Of a DNA stretch of 64,000 nt, positions 1-13,808 are shown one piece after another. The DNA is taken from assembly GCA_000469685.2 (NCBI GenBank), contig LS997564.1:29061959-29125958 (forward strand), read 5' to 3'. How positions within the stretch are numbered: position 1 is the stretch's first letter; each line of letters opens with the position of its first letter. Source of the stretch: Haemonchus contortus. Its lineage: Eukaryota > Nematoda > Chromadorea > Rhabditida > Trichostrongylidae. Below the pieces are notes generated by a model. That model saw only the letters and a list, made by a program, of their open reading frames with translations. It made no database searches and was not told the DNA's origin. Both the position numbers and the translations under genes were made by a program.

Positions 1-120
1 ACCCCACCGCCTCTTTTATTTGTGACAAGGAAGCTCGTAAAATGAAATCTAAATATGTTTTCGCATTGTGCGAGAAAGTTGACTGAACTCCGTTACATTA
101 CTATTGACTAATTTATTCAG

Positions 121-3100
121 GTATAACGATAAACGCATTTCATTTGGAGTACGAGACTGCTAAGCGTCACTATGCTCACATTGATTGTCCCGGTCATGCT
201 GACTACATCAAGAATATGATTACCGGAGCTGCTCAAATGGAAGGAGCTATTCTTGTGGTAGCCGCAACTGATGGAGCTATGCCGCAGGTTTGTTATTTGA
301 ACGTCCTGTAAATCCTTCGATAAAATAACGAGATTTACTCGGAAAGTAATGGTGGTCGATCAGAGCTTCAGAAATTAGATATCCACCAACTGGGCTTTTT
401 TGAACACTGTTGGCTGTCCCTTCATCCATTTTGCTGAGCGATTCTGTGAAGGTTACAAAGTTATTATCATCTAAGATTATCCCCATATGAAAGGATATGC
501 GGTACAACATTCGCGATAATGATTAGGTAGCCCAGCAGTGGGATGGTCACTATTGTTCTCACAAATTGAAAGGATACTTTATTAAAATGCACTTTTCGAA
601 AGTTCAAGTCACTTCGCATAGTTATCACAGTACAGAGTCAATTCCATTTTCACCAAGAATCGCGGTTTCTAGGTCGAAGGCACCACTTCGCAACTTCCAA
701 TCGCCAATTCCTTATGAATAGTCATTGGCATCATTTTCTAAAAAAAGTCAAATACTCGAAAGCTCGACTTCTGATGGGGTTGATTTTCATCACCATGAAC
801 AATCGATTTTGAACGGCTAAAAAACATTCAAAAAAGTGTGGGAAATCATGTTCCTTAAGCCTACATCCCATGACCCCCATTTGTTGATACTTGCATCAGT
901 TCCCATTTCTTCAGAAGAAATTCGGAAGTGCTCAGGTAAAAACAACTACTTTAATGAACTGCCTACAGAATCACGTAGTGGTAGGAAAGGCGAATTCGAA
1001 TCAGATCGAAGATTAGCAGACGCATCTTCATAAGTTTTGTATTTCAGACCCGTGAGCATCTTTTGCTTGCTCGTCAAGTTGGAATCCCGCGTGAGAATGT
1101 AGCTGTATATCTGAATAAGGTAATGTTATCATCATTCCTATGCTTTCTGAAAGATTTTGTTGGGTACATACGTGATATAGGTTGACGAAGTTCCGGATCA
1201 AGAAACGCGAGAACTGGTTGAAATGGAGATTCGCGAACTACTCAACGAATTTGAATATCCAGGCGACTCGGCACCGGTAAAGTCTAGCTATCTTTGGGTT
1301 TTTTCTTTGGGTTTTTTTTGTAACTGGCAAATGGGTAAGGGAATATCTGATTTCCCTTCAGTGACGAAAGTAAGCACCCAATCTTCAGCACAGAAACCAG
1401 AATTGATCTAAAGTTGTGGAACATTTGTGTCAGCATTCAGAATCTAATCAATAAATATCAATGGGATTCCCTGACACTTCTTGCAGTGTTGTCAACTCTA
1501 ATAAACTTTGGAATACAATTGAGACCATAGCTTGGCAATATGGGAACATTTTCTCCGGGAAAAGGAGCTCTCACCATCTGTTAGCAAACAAGTTTGTGCT
1601 TTTGGCTACTTTCACCGTTACAGGTCATTTTTGGTTCTGCCCTTTGTGCTCTTGAAGGAAAGAAACCAGAAATCGGAGAGGAATCTATCAAACAACTATT
1701 GAACGTTCTTGATGAGAAGTTTGTTATTCCTGAACGAAATGTCAACACGGAAGTCATGTTCGCTGCTGAGCACGTTTACTCGATTCAAGGTCTTTGGGTT
1801 TTCTAAATTGACTGCCGTCTTCTTGACGAATGATGAATTTTAAGGGAGAGGTACTGTAATTACTGGTAAACTTGAAAGAGGAACACTGAAACGAGGTGAC
1901 AAGATAGAAATTATCGGCTGCGATCGAGAAAATGTGAAATCAGTTGTATCTGGTATGTGCATTTTATATCGATTGATTGATTCTTTATGTTGCGAAGGAA
2001 ATGTAGGCGGCCTGGTGACAATTGGAATCTGGTATAGCTATTTTTAGTGGCATTCCTTCAGGTCTGGAATCATTCCGCAAAACGGTCGAGCAAGCTGAAC
2101 CAGGAGACCAACTTGGTATACTGCTTCGTGGTCTAGGACCGAAAGATGTTCGAAGAGGATGCGTTCTCCTTCCCCAGGGCCATAAACATAAGGCGACGGA
2201 CAAAGTCAAGGCTCAGGTAATTTCTACTTCTCTTCCTACCCTGTTGTTGTTGTTGTGCTATCGTGCATATGCGCACTGCACATCGATGGTTTGTGCCCTG
2301 CACTTTTGGTGCTGTTCATTATTTACTGACACTTCATTTCGAAGGTCAGGCTGATCCTTTCCACTTTATCTGCATCCTGTTGTGTGGGCACGCATGTCAA
2401 GAGCGCGTAGTAATATCTTTAACGAGCCCTATTTACGCCCCCCCCCCCCTTAATTCCTTAGCCATCAGCTGGTTGTAGGGCTACAAAATCTGAGTACATT
2501 CTCTTTCACGGGCTGCAGTTCACTGTCGTCATTATACCTTGACGTAGAAAGCTGTAGAAACGTGGCCCTTTCGTGGATGTACACCACTTACCTTGCCTTC
2601 AAGTCATTTGGACTTTCGAAAGGCTATTTCGATACATTAATGAATTTCTCCTGTTTCAGTTGTACGTTCTGAAACCCACCGAAGGTGGATCGAAAGTCCC
2701 TCTGGCTAACTTTTTCACGGAGCACGTGTTCTCCCTTACATGGGACTGCTCAGCAACGCTCAAGATCATCGATAAGGATTTCATAATGCCTGGAGAAGCC
2801 GCTGAGTGAGTGCCGCACTTTGCTTGTTGTCTCGAAGTTTAGTGTAACAGTACTATTGCATATCTGATTATTTAGGGTGCAATTGAATCTGAGTCAGAAG
2901 ATGTTTATTGAACCTCAACAAAGATTCACAATTCGCAAGGGCACGACTACCGTAGGAACTGGTGTGTTCGTTGAAAATCTCCCACCTCAAACCGAAGAAG
3001 AGAAGGTAAAAGCAATAATCTTTAGTGTCGCAACTGCGCTTTTTTATATTTCTATCCTTCTGTTTCCTCAGAATCCTCGAAACAAGAAAAAGTTGATGAA

Positions 3101-3227
3101 GGCGGAAATGGAGCGGCTAGGATTCAATCCTTATGGTGAACTAGCGGAGAAGCGCTTGAAACCTGATTATTCGAATTCACCAAAGGATAATCCAGCGGCA
3201 AAAGCTTTTGAGGGTCTAGAGCAATAA
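121..3227 (+). CDS. tufm-1: Mitochondrial elongation factor Tu, nematode EF-Tu1 type (5' end outside window)
   Basis: Delivers aminoacyl-tRNA to the mitochondrial ribosome as a GTP complex. Nine exons read in one continuous frame: 121-287, 1048-1119, 1181-1276, 1624-1789, 1845-1952, 2062-2216, 2660-2805, 2876-3005, 3072-3227, giving 398 visible residues and a TAA stop. The first visible residues are GITIN, in the switch I region; the DCPGHADY G3 motif follows in the same exon, the G4 motif NKVD is split between the second and third visible exons, and domain II has RGTVITG. The transit peptide and P-loop lie upstream of the window. After the normal bacterial end (near VGTGVF) the protein continues for about 59 residues (PPQTEEEK... 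to FEGLEQ). Nematodes have two mitochondrial EF-Tus; this long extension marks EF-Tu1, known to bind tRNAs lacking the T arm, whereas EF-Tu2 has a short tail. The symbol is by analogy with C. elegans. Identification is very sure; exon borders are by phase and splice sites. Confidence 0.93.
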
Positions 3228-3613
3228 GAACGATATCAATTTTTTCCTTGCTTTTCTGATGATTTGTTAAATTAGGTAGAAGTATATAGTTTGTTAGTTT
3301 TGTTTCATATTGTTACAATGTTTTGTTTTGCACACATGGTTGTATAAAAAATTGTTGACAGAAAAATCGTGGCCTCCTCCACTTTTTTTCTAAACTTTTT
3401 TGCTTAGATAGAACTCTTAGAACACGAAAACTTTGATTTTTAAAGCAAGAGACTGGCGGAAAAAGCAAAGGCACGCCTCCATATGTAGCATTAGGAGTGG
3501 AATGAATGGTTTTCCAGTTTGTCTTGCGTCTCACAAAGCATGCAGTATCTCATGAACATGTTCTTGAAGATTAGTTTCGCTCAATTTTTATGACTGATCG
3601 GTTGCTATTTCGA

Positions 3614-3619
3614 AATAAA
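3614..3619 (+). terminator. Possible poly(A) signal of the EF-Tu gene
   Basis: First AATAAA downstream of the EF-Tu stop codon, 387 bp after it. No nearer canonical hexamer was noticed. Position and orientation fit a 3' UTR of about 0.4 kb, but there is no transcript evidence. Confidence 0.35.
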
Positions 3620-6600
3620 CATTTTTATTCGACTTTTATTTTCTTAAGGAGGCCGTTGGGAGAAAAAAAGGTATCTAGGCTAGGTATGACCTTTCTTTTG
3701 GTGTTCAGTATTCTTGACCCCTGAGTTCCGATCTGGCGCTGAACTAGGCGTAGCCGGGATCAGATGAAATTACGGTCCCAAAAAGCGGAGCTTGTCCCTC
3801 AATTGTCCACTGGGTGAGAGAGGAAATTACAACCACACGCCACAAAGCGCCTTCGTTTATGAGAGGGAAAGAGAACTGCATAGTGGTGTTCATTCCTCTT
3901 TGCCAGGTCCTGGCATAGAAGAGTACTCTTAGGTTATGACGCAAGACGGACTCATCTCACAATGAGCTGCACAAGTAGGTAGCACGGCTTCATGATTCAC
4001 AAACTATAAATAGCGATCAATTGACCCACTGTTACCGCGACGCATGAGTACGCGTGCGGTAATCGATATTGTCCACCTATTGCGTCACAGCAGGTTTGAA
4101 GAATCCCTAGCACTTCTCCTACTGTGCTTTTTCATAACCGAATGATTACAATGTCACTCCAACCGGTTGGTGTGGAAAGTCAGTGAAAGCTGAGGTGCTC
4201 TACGTATGAATTCCTATTAAGATGATGAAACACTGCATAGGTGGGCAGAGGCGGTGCGGTAGTTTGGGGCGTCACCTGTCATTTAGGGGACCATTTACGA
4301 CTTTCGGATTCCACCCACTCCAATCACCTTCTACCCTTTCGCTTCTCCGAAGTCGATTTGGGTAGGTATTTGACTTATTTGGATCATGAGCACTTATTTG
4401 ATTGTGTCACCATCGGAAACTCGTCATCACTCAAAAACATTCGCTGTTGGAAAACTGAAAGTAAGTTTAGGTAGTTTATGAGGGGTATGGGAAGTTTTTA
4501 AGGGGGCTGCTGGTGATGAGAAATATATGGACTAAGCTCCTGGGTGGGGACGCCTGGATGTAGGAGGCTTCCTTCCCGCTTCTCTAATCTTCTAGCTCAT
4601 GCAGCAGTACTTCCCACCCAAACAGGTTCAGGTTCGAGCAAGAATTCAGGATAGGGAGCAATATTCCTTCCATAGAACCAACTTTAATCCCCCAGACGAC
4701 AACGAGCTTCCCCACTAGCGCTCCAAAGCCATCTACAGCCGGCTGCACGGGCGCAGAAGCTGGCCAAATGCGGGTCCTGACACGAATGCAGCTACGATGT
4801 GCCGTTGCCGCATCTGCGAGGCGCTCATGTGGTCCGCCGCGGCCGGCCGGTCAATACTAGCACGAACAGCTGTTGAAGTTCTGGCTGTTGTGTTGATTTT
4901 ACTTGGTCTCTCTCAGAATCTACTTGATCATAATGATCTTCTATGTTTGTTCACATCTGGGTAGGGTTTTGCCCATTTCGAGTCAGGTGGGAAACAGCAT
5001 TCCCGTGTTTTGGGTGTGTTTTCGCAAGTTTCGTTTCGTTCATTAGTCAATATCGGTTTTCCATATCCAAAGCAAAGTATGCAGCCTATCGCAAGCAGAG
5101 ATTGTCAATAGCTGTTTACATGTGAAGAGATACCTGCTCGATATTTCTCCTCTCATTTTTAGCCCGGATAATTTGTATGAAGAGGTCGTGCTCTTGAGTC
5201 TTTGATGCTTTTATTTTAGAATTTTGCCTGCCAGAAACAAGGCATCTCGGTTGTCTTGCTTTCTGAAGCTTGAAAAATGTTTACAAATCGTTGTCTTCCC
5301 ATCGTCTTTCGTATAATTAAAGCTTCATTTTTGAGCAGTTGAATGGTGCTTAAGTAGTTTTCCACATTCAATGGACCGCTTATGCTCTCAGTTCTGATCA
5401 AATTTACAAGAACTTCTTCAGAAACTTTGTTTTACTTGTTCTGAATCGAACTTTTTCTCTGTTTGCTGAGCCGCTGTATGCTTAGTCGGTTTCGGCATCC
5501 GTTCTTCTGTTCGATATCCATCTAATTACACGTTGGTAAGTTATGGATTAAGGTTTTGCCATGCTTAAGTAAGAAGTGCTCCATCTCTTACCATGTAATC
5601 CGGAAATGAAATGGGAAATTCTGAAGAGGACAATGTTTTCCATTGAACGTATTCGATGTGAATCAAGTGACACCATTTGGGATCAGGTTAATGGTTATTG
5701 CAGTGTAGGTCGCCTCGTACTTCGAAAACTTTCTAGATTACTCATATCGCGGTAGATTAGGAGAAATTATCGACGAACCAGTGGAACCAAATCCCCGGCA
5801 TAATGATCACAGTCTTCCAAGAAGAACAACTGAGCGCCATTAGAGTCAGCGGAGGAAGATTCGGAACGGAATCGGTGAAGATTTATAGGTTTTGGTGATT
5901 TCAGCTTCGAGCTATCGATATATCAACATCAAAGCCTTTAGTGTCAGGTTCCTACATGGAACTGGGCAGATGTTCTGAAATTTTAATAACAATAAGTGCT
6001 TCTGTCCCATGAACAGGTTACTCAAAACCCTTTTCTTTGAAAATTCTAAGGAATTTATCGAGGGTGATATGTCCTGAAAATAGACTTACATCAAGTGATC
6101 ACAATGTTTTCTGACATCCATTATTTAACATCCAATCTTTAAACTGTGTTTTGTGAACAGCAAACCATACGGATGTATTAAAAACGGGAACAGATTCAGA
6201 TTCAGCCCAGACCTGGGCCCTGAACGGACAGTGGAGCTGGATATTCACTATGGCCCATCTCATTCTGCGAGATATAATCATAACAATTCTGTATATAAGT
6301 TTCAGGCATTTTTTATCACCATTTTTTGCAAGTAAGCGTGATTTCTTGATTGTATTGAGCGCTTCTTACATCCCCTGCTTCTTGGAAACTATCAACTTTT
6401 GACGAGTAGTTATCCTTATTTTATTGAAAGTTGGCTCTACATAATTAGTGAAAGAAAAAAACTGAATCTGTCCCCCAACTGACAATTGCCATTAAGTGCG
6501 TTCCTTCCTTTTTCTTTTTTTTCATCTCCAATTTCTTTGTTTGGCCGATTTCTTTGCCCTTTTCCTTGCACTAAGTCTTGTTTCGCCTCGCGCAGCGGCT

Positions 6601-9600
6601 CATCGATTTGTCTTTCTCCTAAGAAGTCCTTTAGTACGTCATTAGTGAGAGTCCCTGGAAATGTTTAATGGAAAAATGGCTAATACGTCACTCGCTTTGC
6701 TTGAGTGTTAAGATAATCGTAGTTGAAGAAGTTTCCCCGTTTTTCTTTGCCTACTGGGTCTAGCGTAGACTAACCAGATTTTCGTTGCTTTGGTTTGGAA
6801 ATGGCTTGCGGCATTGTTTGGAAGGGAAAAACGTTGAGTTTGTTATGGGCGTCACTAAAGGCCCAAATGTCTTTTCGGTTCGATTTATTTTTGGTGAACT
6901 CGTTGCTTCAGGGAGGTTACTAAACTTCTGGTTCTCTATTACTTTTATCGTTACCTGCAGTCACTTATTCCTTTTGCGGAATTTTTAGAAGGGAGTGGAG
7001 GCGGCTCAGTGAGACGGGCATTCAATTTGGCCCCATTTGAATGTTCGCCAACCGTTTTTTCTTAAAGACCGTGTGACTCATTTTCAGACGTTGCTCAGTC
7101 CTTAAACCTTAGATATTCTGAATCAGGTCGTTCCCCTAGTTGGGATTTTTCCTGGACCCCACGGCACTCGTACAGATTGTTTGCAGTTGTTACTCAACAT
7201 TTCTATTGTTTGTCCCTGATTTTGTCTTTATTGATTCTAACAAGAAAACAGAAAACAAAAGTGACGTTTTCTCTGTATCATGGCCGGAGGGGTAGAATAT
7301 CATTTATGTTTTTTGAAGTTTTAACGTGTCTAATCTTTATTTCCACTGTTACATCTTCCTTAATGATTCATCAGTTCTTTGAACACCTTTCCATCAATGC
7401 TCTTATTCAGATGACATCCTGACTGCTTTTTTTCCTTAGGTTTATATTTCATTCTAATGATACTGACCAATTTTTATATGCACTCCAATCTGTCTGTGAC
7501 GATGTTGATAGTGCTCTATCTCTCTAGGGTATTCCATCGTTGTCTTCTAGATCTGGAGGTTTGGGTTTTACCAACTTTTCGGCTCTACCTTCTCATTTCT
7601 TTGTAACAGTCACCGGTTGCATGGGCTCATCAGTTCCATTAATATTTATCAGTTCTTCTCCAATCTCATCCAAGCCGTTTTATTTCTTCTATGTATGTAA
7701 CATTGTCGTTTGGTACATCCACTCAATCATATGATGCCACCATGTCACCCATGAGCTGTTTCCCTTTATCCATGAAATGGACTTAAGTGCAATGAGGAAA
7801 GTAAGGGCATGGGGTCAAACTCACCATTGCTGTCGTTTCGCCTAAAATATGTCGTCGCGCGGCGGCTTTTTTTTGGCCCAGTTATGACCTTCGTAGCTCT
7901 GTTACCTCAAGTAATCGATGGAGGTGTTTCATTCGACGGGTTACTCTCTCTCTAGTTCCTTTTTCATATTTTGCTTTTTTTTGTATTCAGCATCTTCACG
8001 AAAACACTGAAAATTGCGAAGAAACGGCCTGCTGGAGCTTTTGTGGAGGGGGAAAGTTGCGCTAGGGAAAAACAGGACCGAAACGGCAGAAATAAGGGAG
8101 TCAGAAAGTTGTAGGTCACGTTAGAATGCTCCAATTGCACAATGTATTTATGCCAAATGGGCCAGACGTTGCGCCTAATTTATTTGTTTTGCGATGGGAG
8201 CGACTCACGCTCCTTGAAGTTTTCATTGCCATTTGGACTTGTATTTCATATTAGTAACGCGCCCATTTGATGGTTGGCACGATTTCCAGTATTCCGGTAG
8301 GTCGTGTCTCCAATTCTTTTCTTAAAACAGGCGGCAAACTGTCCGAATTCGCATGAACGCGACCTGTTTTATATAGATGCCTTCAATGAATAAAGGACAG
8401 GAGATAGAAAGAAATGCATGCATCGCTGGCTTCGGTTTCCAATGAAGGTTACATGGAAAGTGGTGGATAATCTATATTTCTTCATTTGAGAGTAGCGTAG
8501 TTCTCGTCCAGATCAATTGAGTTGTATTTAGATACGAAGTAGCATTTTTTCATGGTTTGACGTAGTGAAGCAGAAACATCAAACAGCATCAAGTTATGTT
8601 TTGATTCGCCTCCAAGAATGGCTCAATTACTTTCAAATTGAAAGTGTGAGTAACAAAGTCCCTACCAAAGCGAGCAGCCTAAAGTCTTACATTACGGCAT
8701 GCCACATTGTAACTAGAAGGCAGAAAAGTTTATGCCATTCCAGGCTGAAAAAAAACACCCTAATTCTAAGAATTGTAAACATCATCAGAAGAGCAGCATA
8801 GAGTAAACCAGCTCGTCCAAATATGAGGAATACATGACATTGTTCGAGTGGTAATCAAGTAAGTATGGCCAGCTGGGTGAACAGATGGTAAAGTAGCGAT
8901 TGAATAAAGTAATCAATGCAGGCAAACTATAGCCAGGGAAGGGCGTAGTACGAGCATTTTACGAAGTTGGTAAGTAAACCCTAAACAGCAAACAATCGAG
9001 GATACGGTATTAACGTAACAATCATTCCGTCCCACTGTAAGTGTTTATACGTTTCACTTGATTCTGAGACTGGAGTGGTGCCTCTTAATCCATGCTCTTT
9101 CTTCTCTCTCCAAATCGTGTCCAGCACTTGTCGGCAAAGCTCATGCCTATACAAGTTACATCGGCATCACATTCTGAAACTTTTGGTCCCAATTCGTTGT
9201 GAGGGTTAATTTAGGAAGAATACAAACGACATTGCATCATCGTTTTCACTTCATTCAATTTCATATTTTGCGTGATTGATGCTTTTCCACAATCGCCATG
9301 TGATCATGTGAGAAAATTGTCTTCAATTGAACCGTTTTTGTTCCCATTCAGTTGTCTGGAGATGGGAAAACTAATTAATTCTCCTTTCACCCTTAGCGAT
9401 AGTATTAGTTGCACAAATGAAGCTGAGGTGGAATGAGGAATGGGTAGACATAGTTCGGAAGGAGAGCATGTCAATAATGAAGTGTAACTAGTTTGGGTCA
9501 GTTTCTTTTGACAAGTGTGAAAGGGTTCGAAAGGCACATTCATGAGCTTTCGAACTTCTTTGACACTCGAGGACCCTTTTCGGGAGATTTTCGAGTTTCC

Positions 9601-11100
9601 CCTCCTTTCGGGTTGCTCTAGCAATTGTGTGACAACTGACAATGATCTCATGAGCAATACCTGCAGGATCATGTGATGCTTCAGTGAGGCAGCTAAAGGT
9701 TCATGTTTGACGAAAAAGTGCACTTTGAAATAACACATTGCTAGATTCGTTTTGACCTTACATCTCTTTTTCTCTCTCTTTCTATTCTCTCTTCTCTTTC
9801 TTTTGATCATCTTTTCGTTAATCAAGCATCGAAATCGGGTAGGAAGATAAGTAAGAGGTGCGTTGTGACACTTGTTCACCTACTTTTCAATTCTTATCAA
9901 TTTTTTTACTTGTCGTGACGTAACTTACCCACATTGAATGTGCTTGTACTATTGGTGAAGTTGAATAAGAATTTCGTCACTGAAGTTCAAAATGTAACTT
10001 ATTTCAAAATATTGATCAGAGTCCGTTTTGTGTGCCTCTATATCACTTTTTTGGAGGTTAATTTTTTGCATTTAAACGATACATAGACTTAAAGCTTTTG
10101 CTAAATTGATAATATAATGCTTTCCAAATTAGTGGTTTAACAAACGATTTCAAATCGTCTGCAACTTAAGTTAGATTCGTTAAAAGTAGTCTGCTCATGA
10201 CTCACCAAGCCATATTTAACCACTTCTATCGTCATCTCCGTACTCATAAAGTATCGTAACTGTGAGCCTCCTTTTTCTGAGCCGTCTTGAAAAACTTGTA
10301 TGGACGGTAGAATAAATTGTCTATGCACTCAGCACAAAGGCAATAAATATTAAATGGGATGAAGAACCGACTCCCATTATATTGAGTGTACTATTCCTAC
10401 AGTTACTGATCCACCTAGTCATGGGTTTACAGTTTTACGTAGTAGATTTCTATCTTGTTTTGAGGTTGCAGCCAAGGTAATTGATGAAATACCTTCATGG
10501 ATGTACATAAAGCTTTCGTGTCTCCGAGTCGTCTCGTTGATATAGAGGAATCACGTGCATTGCTTTGGAAGGTACGCATGGTTTATCGATAGCAATGTGT
10601 GATCAGCTGTTGGCTCAAAGATTAAGGGTATAGCCCCATCACTCCTTTTTTTCGATTGTCTTTCGGTCCCTGGGTTTACATCACCTGGAAGTGTTTCCAA
10701 TTAGACAACAGCAGATCTCACGGCTTTTTTTCTTGTGAACATGTGACACTGGCACCTTACACCTGTTTCACTCATTTCTGCCTCATTTTGAATCCGTAAA
10801 TGGAATTGGGCATATCCTCTTTCAAAATCTTTTCAGGTTATTTTCCTGGAATAAAGCTCTGGGAAATAATTTGTCTGTGTGAGGGCGCCTGCACAATTCT
10901 TTTCGAACTTTTTTCCTTTATTTCAGAGTTCAAGTGATGTGCCTGAATGTTGATTTTTTCATTGAATTTCTCTTTATTCAAAACTTCTCAGGGTCTAGGC
11001 GCTTAATCAAATGATCCAATATTTTTATCATAGGTTCCACTCGAAATGTTCTACGCTTGAAATTTTATGGTAAGCAGAGTGGTTTGAGATAATTTGTTTA
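3620..11100. other. Gene-poor intergenic stretch
   Basis: No convincing multi-exon gene seen on either strand. Open frames here are short or of low complexity; the longest (9304-9879, minus, 191 codons) is driven by a pyrimidine-rich tract near 9770 that encodes a run of basic residues. A short GC-rich island with an unusual open frame occurs at about 4690-4964 (see findings). A small hairpin with TTACCGC / GCGGTAA arms lies near 4030-4075. Confidence 0.5.
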
Positions 11101-11210
11101 ATGAGTAATGCCATGTTTTCCCATTTACGCTGCTTCCTGAAGAACTGGCCAGCCGTGGTGACTCAATTTTCTCATTTCCTGGCCTTTCCTTCGTGCGATA
11201 GGGGCCGACT

Positions 11211-11220
11211 ATGACGTCAT
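11211..11220. promoter_or_regulatory. CRE-like palindrome upstream of unc-51
   Basis: The 10-bp perfect palindrome ATGACGTCAT contains the full CRE core TGACGTCA bound by CREB/ATF bZIP factors. It sits just before a moderately GC-richer segment (about 11.2-11.6 kb), 2.6 kb upstream of the unc-51 start codon. A regulatory role is inferred from sequence alone. Confidence 0.3.
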
Positions 11221-13808
11221 GCTGAGGAACAGCGTTTTTCTCGTATATTTATGTGAGAGTGGTGTGTGTGTATCTGACGGCAGCTGGCCAATACCAATTG
11301 AGGGCTCTGCTGGCTCCGTCGCTGTTTGCGAGAGACGAAGAGGTCGTGGGAGGCAGGAAGGGGGCGAGTGAATTTCTAAGGCTGGGAGCGGGATGCCTCT
11401 CAGCTATTGATGAGCGGTGTTTGGGGACCACCATAGGAGGCGTACGAAAGCATATGAGCAGAAGGATTTTTGAGCCCGTTTTCTTTGCATAAACAAGGGA
11501 GCGCTGGAGCTCTAGCATCAAGCTCCGGCAGTTTCTGTTCTCAGTCCATTGCTGCACTGTTGTGCTTTGGATTCTATCCTAAGAGATGCTAGCGTAGTGG
11601 ATGTATGGTCGTTGAATTTTTTAAATGTAATGCGGCTTTACAGAGCGCAATGAATGGGTGTAATAATAATTGTGCACGAGAAATAATGCCTCTTCCTCAG
11701 ATGTTGCCAATCAGCTGTTTTCCCTCTCAATCAATGTTTTTATGGTTCTTAGAGAGAATCGAGAAATGCCTTACATCTGCTGTTGACCCTTTACTTCCTT
11801 CTATTACTCAAGTAAGCTTTAGGGCCACGCTGGCCGCTACACGGCTGCTCCAAATTGTTCACTCGAACGAAGATTTCAGTGATGTGCCAGTGTGTGTGTG
11901 TGCTTGCACAAAACGAGTCCTAACGATTATCAAAGAGGAGGCTTTTCTTTCACAACGCTTTTTAGTGGCATCCTCACAATTCGAAGATATAAGTAATTAT
12001 TTACTACATTTCATGCGAATATCCATTTGATTCGGGCAGAGATAGAATAGTGGCAAGTCGCGTCGCCATCATTACTGGTTCAGAGATCAATCCTGAATCG
12101 ATACCCCTCGCCCGACCAAGCTTTTCACTCAATCTAGGTAAGGGTCGCGGAGTCGACTGGTTGTGAGCACTTACCTAGAGAATAAAACCACCGCCTCGTG
12201 CTTTGTATTTTATCAACCTACTCCCCAGGTCAATGATTAGGATAATGCGCATTCAAGCTCCATCATGACTGTGAACCGGTTGAGTGCAGCAGCAGCGCGT
12301 CGCGAAACCAGTAGATATCAGCGCAAGGAATTTTAGGTTTCCATCTCCTCGTTTTGATTCACTGATCTGATTCACTTTTCAATTCTTTCGAAATTATTCG
12401 TCAAACATGCATCCGCTGTTGTCAGAGTTGAGAATGTGAATGCTAGGATCAGTGGCAGAGAATCTTATTTCTTCCAATATCAGTTGCTGTATTCGAAAAT
12501 AATGTCAGTCATTAAACTTATCTGTTGTAGGTTCTTTTATAGATGATTAGTGTTTTTAGAGCAGCCTAAGAGGTAATTCCATTAGTGTGAAGATACCATT
12601 TCCTTCGCCACAGCTGGTTATCTTACGCTGACTTACTAGCGTAAAGGCTTCTAGTTTTCTCCCTTTCAATTTCCTCTTCAGAACTGCTTCCTCTTCTTTC
12701 GAAGTTCTCGTTTTCTGGGGACTGAAACTGACTGCTCTGAGAGATTTATTCGAGGCGTATTTGAAGTGTCTTATTTGCATCTTTCACAGGCGTTTCCTAT
12801 ATTCTCCGTTCTTCCTCCTTGTACCGCCAAAATTTGTCTTGTCATCTCTCTTCATTTTCTCATCGTCGTTCCCTCTTCGTATATCGTTTCGATCAAGATT
12901 CAAGGAATTATGGTAAGGACACCTGCCAACAGTAATTCAAGTTGTTGTACTATCGAGGTAGTGTCTCATAGTGCTCTGGTTCGTTCACATCCGCACCAGG
13001 ATCAAAAGTAATTTTTAAACTAATGTTTGTGTTGGCGTTAGGGTAACATATCACCTTCGAAAAACCTGAAGGCAGAATTTTTCTGAGCAATTACATAACT
13101 TTTTGTTTTCTGTGGAATAGGACAATCTGCCTGAGCTGAGATATCTCCCGTCGGTACCTCTCCCCCTCTCTCTAATGTCGTCATTCCACATCTCGTTGCT
13201 ATCTTCCTTGAAACCTTCTCCAGTTTTTTTTTATCCTAGAGAAATCGTTTTCTTTTCTCTTCCATCTTCCGACATTGGAGCAACGAATTCGCATTGTTAG
13301 CAACAGCCATGGATTAACTGTCACTTTCTCCGTTTAGAAGAATTGTAAAGCTCGTTGAAAAATGATGGCAGAACTTTGATGCATGCAGCAGGATTGATGG
13401 GCTTGATCTTTCATGTTCATCGCTAGTTTGACATTCTAAACTTGACCCCTGCTTATTTTTTGCGGAAGTGTTTGTTTTCAATCTGGTTGTGTAATCGATC
13501 TTCTTATCGTTCATCTTCAAGGCAGCGTTTTGTAACTTTGTTTTCTGGGAACTCGATAACCGGATCGTTTTACCCAGCGTCACTCTTATTGCCAGAGCGC
13601 GTATTCAAGATTATCTTTCGCGTTTCCGTTTTGCCTAGAACCAGTTGTTGCTCCATTAAGCCATTTTTCGCTATCTTTTTACCTAAGCGTTTGTCGTTCG
13701 TTTACTTCTCGTTAATTCGTTCACCGGACTTAAATCCTGCTCGCTTCTAAAATACAATTCATTCCTTATACAGGTCTTTCATGACGTGACTGCAAATTTT
13801 CCCGCAAA
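11221..13808. other. Upstream region of unc-51
   Basis: Contains GC-richer sequence at 11.2-11.6 kb and pyrimidine-rich stretches at 12.7-13.8 kb. A 141-codon plus-strand open frame at 11605-12030 has no recognisable domain and is not called. An acceptor-like site (TTATACAG at about 13772) lies 36 bp before the unc-51 ATG and could be a trans-splice or UTR splice site. No other gene is supported. Confidence 0.4.

Noticed and set aside
9304..9879. 191-codon minus-strand open frame
   Set aside because: Low-complexity basic segment from a pyrimidine tract, no domain, no splice context, no supporting copy; probably chance.
11605..12030. 141-codon plus-strand open frame upstream of unc-51
   Set aside because: No domain or promoter-like context, cysteine run arises from a GTGTGTGTG tract; not enough to call a gene.
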